NCBI RefSeq assembly: GCF_000276665.1
Contig: NW_004955475.1
Span: forward strand, 8,538,307-8,602,306
Direction of reading: 5' to 3'
Length of the DNA stretch: 64,000 nt
From: Chinchilla lanigera
Lineage: Eukaryota; Chordata; Mammalia; Rodentia; Chinchillidae
The notes beneath the pieces were generated by a model. That model was not told the DNA's origin, did not search any database, and was given only the letters and a program-made list of their open reading frames with translations. The position numbers and the translations under genes were made by a program. Of this stretch, positions 55,791-64,000 are shown in pieces (positions within the stretch are counted from its first letter, which is position 1; the number at the start of each line of letters is the position of its first letter).

Positions 55791-56126
55791 TTTTCAGCTG
55801 TATTTTATTTTATTTTTGGTTTTTTTCTCCGGTACCAGGAACCGAACTCACGACCTTGCGCTTGCCAGGCAGGTGCTTTGCCGCTGAGCTAAATCCCCAG
55901 CCCCTTTATTTTATTTTTAAGATAACAAAAACAAAATAATAAAAACAAAGGCAAAACCAAAGCAACACAGAAACAATAAAAACGATACAGAATTTCAAAA
56001 CAAGGTGATAGGAAATTAGCAATGGTTGTCGTATTACATATTGTTATCTTCAAAGCAGTTGCTCAGATAACCAGATCTAGGCATGTAAGAATGCTCAAAC
56101 AATTACACATTAACTGTCCCTTTCAA
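55791..56126 (-). mobile_element. 5'-truncated LINE-1 tail inserted in the LTR
   Basis: 56031-56126 matches window positions 1-125 (shared 'attacatattgttatcttca'), which is L1 3' UTR. The left end is T-rich, as expected for an inverted poly(A) tail. The target-site duplication is not clear. Confidence 0.8.
55818..55904 (-). mobile_element. Young ID SINE inserted in the LINE-1 tail
   Basis: Inverted ID almost identical to the copy at 40359-40474 ('tctccggtaccaggaaccg', 'aactcacgaccttgcgcttg', 'ccgctgagctaaatccccag'). It is flanked by tttattttattttt at 55804-55817 and 55905-55918. The low-complexity duplication could be partly chance. Confidence 0.9.
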
Positions 56127-56809
56127 TAAATCAAATCCCACTCACAGCCCTCCTGACTGAAGCACCTTCTAAAGGTCCTGCCTCTTAATACTATTGCATT
56201 AGGGGCGAGCTTTCGACATTATGAATTTGGCAAGACATGTACATTCAGGCCAAAGCAGAGCCCATGCTCTGAAATGATCCCAAAGGCAGGCTGGGGAGGG
56301 GGGGAAAGTCCTAGGAAGTAGCAGCAGAAAGGTCTCCAGAGACCAGAGCTGGGTGGCCAGGGTCCACGTATAATGCTATGTGGCACGTAGTCACCCCAGC
56401 CTTTCTTGGACAGTAGTAACCCTTTTTTGAGTCTTCTGGAAAATATAAGACACTCTGGGCTGGGAGGGTGGGGGTGTCTGGTCTGAACACTTCCCTCCAT
56501 CCACCTTAGGGTTAAGTCCTCTGTACAATATCCACGATAAGGAGATTTCACCAGGAAAAAATAGGAGATGGCACTCCAAGCCAAGCGCACAGCCTGAACA
56601 ACCACACGGCGTCTGAAGAGACCACATCAGGTGCGGGAGTGGTCAGAGAAGCCTGCTAGTACTGGATAGGACAATGGGAAGCCAGCTGAGGCTCTGGCTG
56701 CAAAGACAGCCAAGATTCTGTAAGCCAGTCCCTCACCCTCGGCATCGGCTCGCCTTTCCCCTTACCACCCTGCAGGATTGCAGAAGCTACAGTAGCCCTT
56801 GTCTCTCAT

Positions 56810-56890
56810 CTAACCTGAGGCCTCCATTTGCAGGTGAAGAAACTGAGGCCCAGAGAGAGAAAGTGGCTCACGCAAGGGCACAGAGCTGAT
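56810..56890 (-). mobile_element. MIR fragment
   Basis: 'tttgcaggtgaagaaactga', 'ggcccagagagagaaagtgg', 'caagggcacagagctgatc'. Confidence 0.65.
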
Positions 56891-57674
56891 CTGCTGTAAC
56901 CTGGGGCAGACCTTCGGTGGACAGTCAGTAAATACTGTTGACTTGAAGCCTTGTTCTGTTCAGGATTCCAGATAGCCTGCAGTCAGAGAGCACTACACAT
57001 GCGCTGTAAGCGTCTCTCCTCCAAAGGCAAGCTCTGTGGCCCCAGAGGTGCTCCTCGACACAGCAGTGCCTCTGCACGGCACATAGTAGGTGCTTGGTAG
57101 GTCTTCATTGAATGAATGAATGAGTGAATGAATGTTTGGGTCAGGAAATGGTGGGGACTTTAGGACAGTCACAAGGACACCCAGCTGAGGGGGCCAATGG
57201 GAGCAGAAATCAAGCCCTTGGTATCTTCCCAAGTCATGTGCTCTCTGCACAGTGGCATACGCCCAAAGGAGGCACTTTGTGCCAACTGCCAGTATGATAA
57301 TCTATAAGCTGGTGACAATGTTGGGGTCCTCAGAGGTCCAAGGACTCAGTCTCTCCTGTAGCCTGTTCTCTCTTCTCTAAGCATTTGGCCAAGACCCACC
57401 CACACCACCTTCTGAGGAGCCCCAGGCTGAGGAGAGATGTATCCTCCTGCTGGCCCCAGGCCATTGGTCCACACAGATGTTCTCAAGGTTACATCTGCTG
57501 CTGACTCCCACAGCTTCTGGTCAGCTGGCTCCAAAGCTTTGTTGCTCGTTCCCTCGCTGTGCCCCTCCCTGCACACTCACCTCTAGGAGTTCTTTATCTA
57601 ATACATGCTCTGATGAAGTGTGCTCAGTGGGCACTACCCCCCAGCAGAGCCTTGGAGAGTGAGGGCAGGCCTTC

Positions 57675-57780
57675 ATATCAATGGGGAGAACAAGGCTCAG
57701 AAACGTTGAGTAATTTAGCCAAGGTCACTCAGCAAGGACATCCTGGCTTGGATTTAGATGGAGATCTGTCTACTTCAAGG
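57675..57780 (-). mobile_element. MIR fragment
   Basis: 'ggggagaacaaggctcagaa', 'gttgagtaatttagccaagg', 'tcactcagcaaggacatcc'. Confidence 0.65.
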
Positions 57781-59699
57781 ATTATGCTTTGCCCAGGGCA
57801 GCACAGCTCTACTGGAAAAGCACCTCATGGCAAAGCCTTCTCCACTCTCTTTGGGATGTGGCATGTGTGTCAGGAGGACATCAGAATGTCTGGCTGTGTG
57901 CTGTATGTGCCACCTGTGTGGCTTGAGGCAGAAGTTCCACCTGGCTCCTTAGTAGGGGACAGATGGACTTTTGTCCACCCACTGGTCCTGCCATATAGAG
58001 TTATGGCAGGACTTCCAGAGAAGAGGGCCTGCTCAGACTGCAGGCTGAGGTCGGGGAGTGTACTCAAGACGCAGGCCCTGAGGGTGTAAATTTCAGTCTG
58101 GTTCCTGGGCAGGGTTTCACTGGGTAGGGACATCCTCAGCTCCTGCCCCTTCAGCCAAGTTCTAGTTCTTCCGTTTCAGTTCTGCCCTACAATTTGCTCA
58201 GTGAGGCAGGCAGGCAGGCAAGAAGAGGGCTTGCTGACGCCCTTTCTCAGGACCATCCTTTAGCCAGGTGAGGCTGGGCCTGTGGCTGGGGCCCTGATCC
58301 AACACAGGCACCGCTTGGCTGCGGAGGCTGCTGTGCCTTATCGTGGAGTCCCTGGGGCAGGTGGTGCCGCACGCTGCTCACCTTTGGTGACGCAGAGCAG
58401 AACGCACCGGAAGAAGTTCCAACTGGCTGTGAGTCTTAGCTGCTCAGGCTCTTGTTTGTTGAGGAATGAAGAATGCATTGCATGGTGAAGGAGGGAGAGA
58501 GAGAAGGACAGACAGCAGTTGACAGAGGGAGGGCTAAGCAAGCAAACAGCAGAGGAGCCTGAGTCAGGAGGCTTGAATTCTGGACTCAGCTGTCACTGAT
58601 TTGCAGCAGGTCCTGTGGTTTGTCACTTCCTCTCTTCAGGCCTCTAGGTGCCATTTTTCAGGCTGTGAGGGACCCGGGAAGGACTAGCCTAGGCACCCTC
58701 TGAGGCCCCAAAAGTACTGACCTCGAATTGCACAAGAGACATGTTACCTTTCCTAGGCTGGTTCTGGCAGTATGAGTTTCTGCAACTCACAGGGATGAAA
58801 AATAGCAAAAACCAAACTTTAGAAACTTCAAGTGTGTCTGGGGCTAGGGAGTGAGGGAGCGGAGCTGCAGAACCTTTGTCTCTGACTCAAGCCTCTCAGG
58901 GGTAGATGCGTGTTCTCTGAGGCAGGGTTGCCACCCAGACGGACCTCAATGAGGCACTGGCCCTGCCACCATCTCCCCCACACACCCTTCTCTCTGCTGA
59001 TCCTCTCTGGAAGAATCCGCAATGAAGCCATGGCCCAGAGAAGCTTGGGAACCTTCTCAGGTTCACTTTGGGATGCAGACACCCAGCGGCCTGGAGTCCA
59101 GTCTTAATGTCATCGTCCCAAGTGGCAGGAAAGTGAAGGGAGGAGGAGGAGGGAAGAGCACCCCCCCACCTATTCTGTCCCCCTTGTGCCCAACTTAGTG
59201 CTCGCACCCCCGGGCATCCCTCTCTCCCATCTTCTAATCAGCGCACATCCAGCTCTCAGCCCATTTGCTGCCTGAGTCCCCACAGTCAGCAGGTGCCAAG
59301 CTAGAATTTAGAACCCAGATGCCAAATTCCTGCCAGTGCTCAAGGGTCCTGACATAGTCGCAGCAGGTAGCCTCCGTGACACTCTGGCCTTTGTCACTCT
59401 GACTGGCAGTCTCCCGTCCCATGAAGCTCAGCTCCAGCTGCAACCTGAATAGCTTATGGGGGAGCGCTGGAGGGAAGGAGGTGGCTGGGGAGGCCTCAGG
59501 AGCACTGTGGGGTGATGTACCACGGGGTTACACCTCTCTTCCTGTGTCCTCTCCCCTTCCCCTAGTAGAGGTGGCGGGCACCGGGTCCCAGCCAGGTCTG
59601 AGTCCTCCCTGGGCCCTTCGGTTTGGTCTGCTATTTTCTTCTGGGAGGGAGAGTAGAAGCTGCTGCCAGCCTCCAGCTTCAGGAGCTTCCAGGTAGACC

Positions 59700-59950
59700 C
59701 AGGGGACGGACTGGGAGGTAGAGAGGCTGAGAGAAGCAGAGTGACAGACACAGAACAATAAAGAAAAAGGGAAAGTGGAGGACAGGAGAGAGAGCCCAGA
59801 GCCATGGAGACAGAACCAGAGAGAGAGAGCGAGAGAGCGAGTGACTGGGAAAGAGAGAGATGCAGAATTGGAGAGAGTGAGAAAGCCAGAGAGAGAACAG
59901 AGGAAGACCCACAGGCAGCAAGATAGAAACAAGACAAAAGCAAAGACGAG
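59700..59950. repeat. Polypurine (GA-rich) tract
   Basis: About 250 bases strongly purine-rich on the plus strand (gagagagagcgagagagcga, gaaagagagagatgc). It explains the Leu/Ser-rich 147-179-codon minus frames and the Arg/Glu plus frame. Confidence 0.85.
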
Positions 59951-60165
59951 GCCAGGCATGGTAGCACACACCTGTAATCCCAGCTACTTGGGAGGCTGAG
60001 GAAAGACGATCAAAAGCTTGAGGCTAGCCTGAACAACTTAATAAGGCTCTGTCTCAAAAATTAAAATAACAACAACAACAATAATAATAATAATAATAAA
60101 GGTTGAGGATGTCATTTGCCACTCTCTGGGTTTTGATTTGATCCTCCACTCCCCTGCCCCCCAAA
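59950..60165 (+). mobile_element. B1-ID dimer SINE
   Basis: B1 half ('aggccaggcatggtagcaca', 'cacctgtaatcccagctact', 'ctctgtctcaaaaattaaaa'), an (AAC)n(AAT)n linker at 60068-60099, then a degraded ID half ('aggttgaggatgtcatttgc'). Confidence 0.87.
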
Positions 60166-61155
60166 AGCAAGAAAGACAGGGAAGAGACTGGAAAACTGAC
60201 AAAAGGCAGAAAGTAGAAGGTGAAGGACAAAGGACAGAGGGACAGTAGGGCCAGCAGGGCCAGCCGGGCAAAGAGATGAGGCAGGGAGAGGTACCAAAGC
60301 CGGATGCTGCTGGGAGCCCAGGGCGGGAGCCAGGTGGAGGTGGCCCAGCTGTGGCTACACCCGCCTCCCCGGCTGGCCTCTTCCCACCCTTTCTCACTAA
60401 AGAAATCGTACTACTTGGGCCGAGTGGGCTGGAGACTTGGAACTCAGTTGGTTTGCCTAAAGGTAAGAATACGCTAGTAAGCCTATAATTGTTTGGCACA
60501 ACTTTTGGGAAGATTTGTCCACAAACATTGCTTCCCAAGGGCTCCCAGCATGGTGTCAGAGCACGTCCACCGCTGCCAGAGAAGACTCCAGAGCTGAGGT
60601 TGGGCCTTTTCCCTCTCTCCTTGTATTCTCAGGGTCCCTGGCCTTATGGGTGACCCAGCATGGCTAGCCTGGAAGCTGGGCTGAGGAGTCACAGGGAAAG
60701 GCACCCAAAAGCCTTGTGGAGCCCACCAGAGACCCTAGAATCTGTCCTCGACACTGCTGCTACCCCTCCCCACCTGGCCCCTTTGTGTACCAGCCTCCCT
60801 TAGCCTCTGCCTTCTGCACTCACTGAGGCCTGCACCATCTCGTCATGCTGTGTCCTTCACGCCACCACTTGGTCATCGTTTCCAATCCCCATCCCGCCAG
60901 GCAGCCAAGTGAGTCTGGCAAACCACTCCTGCTCTGCTCTCCCTCAGGCCTGATTCAGGTAGTGGCCACATGAAGGGGCTCCCTCCCAGGTAGCACCCCT
61001 CCCTTAGGCCACTCAGCAACTTTGGAGCCAATAGCTGCCTCCTCTCATCAGGGCCCTGCAAGGCAGGGCAATGCCTGCTCAGCCACCAGCCCGGAGCCCT
61101 GGCCTCCACCAGCTCCTCAGAGTAATTGGACTCCAAAGCCCCATAAGGCTTCGGG
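60166..61155. other. GC-rich non-repeat stretch
   Basis: No gene supported; includes the weak exon-like segment at 60403-60462. Confidence 0.45.
60403..60462 (+). other. Exon-like segment, 60 bp (weak)
   Basis: A pyrimidine-rich stretch (cctcttccca, ccctttctca) ends in 'actaaag' and the segment ends 'cctaaag|gtaagaa'. It is divisible by three and open in at least two frames. The acceptor is non-ideal (aag). No family recognised. Confidence 0.12.
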
Positions 61156-61159
61156 ATTG

Positions 61160-61168
61160 CAGGCTAAC

Positions 61169-61204
<36 letters not shown>

Positions 61205-61230
61205 AGGTCCTAGCAATAATACAGGCTAAC

Positions 61231-61280
<50 letters not shown>

Positions 61281-61306
61281 AGGTCCTAGCAATAATACAG
61301 GCTAAC

Positions 61307-61342
<36 letters not shown>

Positions 61343-61359
61343 AGGTTCTAGCAATAATA
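61160..61359. repeat. Three-copy compound minisatellite with internal (TG)n
   Basis: Units start at 61160, 61222 and 61298 and are 62, 76 and about 62 bases long. Each is caggctaacaggg, then (TG)n, then cccaggtcctagcaataata (one t for c change in unit 3). Only the TG number differs notably. Confidence 0.95.
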
Positions 61360-61361
61360 CA

Positions 61362-62165
61362 CTCCTAGAGAGCCACAGGTTTCCACTGAGGAAGAAGCCC
61401 AGGAAGGTGACAATCTCCATCCACAGAGGTTGTGAGGACCATACTTGACCTGGATAGTTAGAACAGCTGCTTCAACCCAAAGAAAAAAGTCCTCCATGTC
61501 AGCCAAAACGTCTCTGTCTGGAAGCTGTGGGATGTGAGAAGTCCAAGAACCATTCATTCACTGCCTGGGAGGGCCGTGAGACCACAGTGTTCTTTGCGCC
61601 AGGCAAAAAGGGACAGGTCCCTCTCTTCCACCCTGCTCCACCCTCCCGCCCTGCACAGGCTGGCATGGTGGCCCTGCCAGAGGCTTAGGTCACTCGGGGG
61701 CAGCATGGAGAGGAGGATGTAAAGAGGCCTGGAAGTGACCCGTGCCAGCCTCTCTCCAGAAGCCGGGACATCCTCCTGCTTTCCATCTCCTGCCACCTCA
61801 AAGGCAAGCCCTTGGCTGGCATCTTTTTCCCATTTGAGCTGTTACCCAGGCACTGAATGAGGCCCATGCCATGTGGTTGCCCAGCCTAAGACAAACCACT
61901 ATTCCCATCCACTCTATCCATTTCCTACCGTGGAGGACTGAGACCCAGTCAGTAGGAATGGCTAGGTCAGATCTCCCTCAGTAAAGCCTGGGCTTTCCAA
62001 GGCCCCAAACGACCAAAGCCTCCAGTGTACCCAGTGTCACTGGCAGTAGGGAGAAGTCCTGCTATCCAGTCCCAGGACTCGCTCAGCATGGCTCTCTTGA
62101 GGCCGGCTCTTGTAGTATGTGCCTGCACAGAGTGGCCCAGTGGTACTTGCTGGACAACCAATCCA
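61362..62165. other. Non-repeat stretch
   Basis: No gene or clear repeat seen. Confidence 0.45.
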
Positions 62166-62194
62166 ATCAAAGAAGCAGTGTAATAATGAAAAGA

Positions 62195-62325
62195 AAACAT
62201 TGTTTGTCATCCCTAGGTTAAAATCTAAGACCTGCCATTTCCTAGCTGTGTGATATTAAGCAAGTCCTTTAATCCTCTGGGCCTCTGCTTTCTCCTTTAC
62301 CAAAATAAGGCTAATTCCTTGGGCC
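62195..62325 (+). mobile_element. MIR
   Basis: 'cctgccatttcctagctgtg', 'tgatattaagcaagtccttt', 'aatcctctgggcctctgctt'. Confidence 0.72.
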
Positions 62326-62377
62326 TACCTACCTTGCCTACCCCATAAGCCCGAGGTAGGGGAGGGATGTGAGCCAG

Positions 62378-62560
62378 GTACTCATCCACTCAAAAAAGAT
62401 TTATTCAGTACCTGCTAAGTGCCAGACACTGATCCGAGGCCTTGAGATTCCTTCTGCAGTGAACAGAAGGGGCAGTGTCCTTGCCCTTGAAGAGTGTCCT
62501 TTCTCCGTGGGGGAGACTGTCGATAAACGCGTACTTAATTTAACATCAAGTAGCGAGAAG
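62378..62560 (-). mobile_element. L2 LINE 3' fragment
   Basis: 'aaaagatttattcagtacct', 'gctaagtgccagacactgat', 'cttgagattccttctgcagt', 'tgtccttgcccttgaagag'. Confidence 0.65.
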
Positions 62561-63380
62561 TCCCACAAAGACAGGACTGAGCGAGAGGATGGAGCGATGG
62601 CAGCAGGGCTCTGCTCTGTTGGCTCCACCTTCCTGCCCAGCCAGGCGTGCAGAACTGCCCTCGCTAGCATCCACATGGCTCCTCGTGCGTGAGTGGCCCA
62701 GCAACACGGGCAAGCAGGACTGATCTGGAAACCCAGTAGCCTGGCCTATTTCCGTCCCAGGGCCCTGGAGCTGATCCAGTGCAGATCCCAGCCTTCCTTG
62801 CTTCCTCAGCTCCAAGTTGCAAGTTGGGCAGAAACCCATCTCTGCTTTTCCCGCTAACCAGTCTCCCCAGCCACCAGCTGGCAGCCCACCTGGGCACCCC
62901 TTCGGGCCTGGCCCCCTCCTGTAGATGCCTCCCCAGCCTCATGGCCACCTCCTAGTCTAGGTAAAACCAAGGCTGCCACCCTCCTCCACCCACAAGTGAA
63001 AAGGCAGCAGCTCTGAAGCAGCTGGGGCTTCATTGAGCTGGTACTAATGCCATCTCCTGCAGCCTGACAGGAAAGCAGGGAGGAGCAAACTGGCCCTGGC
63101 TTCTCGCAGACCCTGCAGAGCTCAACCCCTCTTCCACCAGCCTCCTTGCCAGGGTGCCATAGGCCTGGCAGGGGACGGGTCAGAAGGAGGGGCAACCAGG
63201 GGAACAGAGGGACAGTGGATGGCCTCACACTTTGAGAAGGGGTCTCCCCACAGGAGCCCTGCACCCCTCAGGACCTCCCCTCAGCAGGTATGTCATAGAA
63301 CAGACGTTGTCGCTCTTTTCTATTGTATTCGTATTGATGAATGAACAAGGTACCACTGAAAATTGGGAGAACTCTTTTGG
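62561..63380. other. GC-rich non-repeat stretch
   Basis: No gene supported. Overlapping frames of 91-136 codons on the minus strand lack domains. Confidence 0.45.
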
Positions 63381-63383
63381 AAT

Positions 63384-63456
63384 GCTGGGCCCTGGACCCA
63401 GGGGCTGGTACATGCTAAGCAAGCACCGTACCATAGAGCTACATTCCCCAGCCCCC
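63384..63456 (-). mobile_element. ID SINE
   Basis: Inverted ID: 'ccctggacccaggggctggt', 'acatgctaagcaagcaccgt', 'agctacattccccagccccc'. Confidence 0.8.
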
Positions 63457-63717
63457 AGATGAAATTTATGCAGGTGTTTTTTCTGTTTGCAAAAGTTAAT
63501 CAGGCTCATGGTAGAAAACTTAGGAAGTACAGGAACATATAAGAAGACAACCCTACATTTCCCATACTTGCTATCCCAATGTAATCCCTGTATACATTTT
63601 GGTTTATTCCTTGCTATCACTTTTCCATGTCTGGCTTTTATGTCCTGTAGACCTATCTGGACACCTATACACAGAGAGACATTGCAATATCTTTGAGAAC
63701 ATGTACACTAACAATAG

Positions 63718-63895
63718 TGTCTTAGTTACTTTGCTCCTGTTGCTGAAACAAAATACCCAACACCCAAACTTAAAGGAGGAAAGGTTTATTATTTAGCTCA
63801 TGGTTAGGAGAGGTTTCAGTCCATAAGCAGCTGGCTCCAAGGCAGAGTGGCACATGGTAGATGGGCAATAATTCATGGTGGTGGAAGGCAGCAAA

Positions 63896-63941
<46 letters not shown>

Positions 63942-64000
63942 CAACTCTTTCAGTTTCTCATATTGTATGCAGGCTACCTGCCCTAGGATGGGTGTAAGAC
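63718..64000 (-). mobile_element. MaLR-type LTR, cut by window end
   Basis: 'gtgtcttagttactttgctc', 'ctgttgctgaaacaaaatac', 'ggaggaaaggtttattattt', then a (GA)n run at 63899-63939. The element continues beyond the window. Non-coding. Confidence 0.7.
63899..63939. repeat. (GA)n microsatellite in LTR
   Basis: About 20 AG units, probably grown from a short gaga run within the LTR. Confidence 0.95.

Larger units (their letters stand above)
55581..56245 (-). mobile_element. MaLR-type LTR split by nested insertions
   Basis: Left part 55581-55790: 'tctcttagttcaagctgcta', 'gaagtttatttctcacagtt', 'ctggaggctgggaaatctga', 'agctcactctctgcttccaa'. Right part 56130-56245: 'atcccactcacagccctcct', 'aaggtcctgcctcttaatac', 'tttcgacattatgaatttgg'. 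The two halves join in LTR order around an L1 tail. Non-coding. Confidence 0.72.
56250..59695. other. Mostly single-copy stretch
   Basis: No gene supported. MIR-like fragments at 56810-56890 (minus), 57040-57130 (plus), 57680-57780 (minus) and 58555-58660 (plus). A 176-codon plus frame (57559-58089) overlaps one of them. Confidence 0.45.

Noticed and set aside
57559..58089. 176-codon plus-strand frame
   Set aside because: Runs through a MIR fragment and has no recognised domain.
59428..59971. 147- and 179-codon minus frames rich in Leu and Ser
   Set aside because: Produced by the polypurine tract.
61160..61359. CRISPR-like direct repeats
   Set aside because: Repeats are contiguous units with (TG)n inside, not spacers, and the host is a mammal.

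Overview
This window looks like ordinary repeat-rich intergenic or intronic DNA from a mammal, most likely a rodent that is not a mouse or rat. The evidence is the SINE content. It holds 7SL-derived B1 monomers, tRNA-derived ID monomers and many fused B1-ID dimers, mixed with mammal-wide MIR and L2, LINE-1, MaLR-type LTRs and two MER2-like DNA transposons. The youngest ID copies carry a ggtaccgg tail motif that I associate, from memory only, with hystricomorph rodents (guinea pig or mole-rat group). That species guess is an inference of low to moderate confidence.

Layout. 1-5.65 kb is a nearly full-length, decayed LINE-1 on the minus strand, with recognisable ORF1p C-terminal, endonuclease, reverse transcriptase and Cys-rich C-terminal segments, broken by frameshifts, an assembly gap and a B1 SINE. 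It abuts an older LINE-1 fragment (5.65-7.15 kb). 7-34.8 kb is GC-richer and largely single copy, with scattered SINEs, MIR, L2, one MaLR LTR, one MER2 and several microsatellites. 34.8-40.7 kb is a second AT-rich block of several older minus-strand LINE-1 pieces, split by MER2, B1-ID and a young ID. 41-64 kb is again GC-richer, with dispersed SINEs, MIR, L2, three MaLR LTR copies (one with two nested insertions), a three-copy (TG)n-bearing tandem repeat and a polypurine tract.

Genes. I found no convincing protein-coding gene, structural RNA gene, CRISPR array or bacterial-type operon. The long open frames in the GC-rich parts have no recognisable domain and look like composition-driven chance frames. 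Three short stretches flanked by good splice-site matches (22973-23035, 54164-54211, 60403-60462) are listed as weak exon candidates; several such matches are expected by chance in 64 kb. The window therefore does not encode a set of cooperating genes. Its interest lies in the insertion history, a few structure-prone repeats, and possible enhancer-like motif clusters (around 10.69-11.24, 24.10-24.13, 26.23-26.40 and 52.39-52.43 kb).

Three runs of N (792-1318, 12320-12463, 48701-48905) are assembly gaps, each at or inside repetitive sequence. I saw nothing that supports a new biological system.
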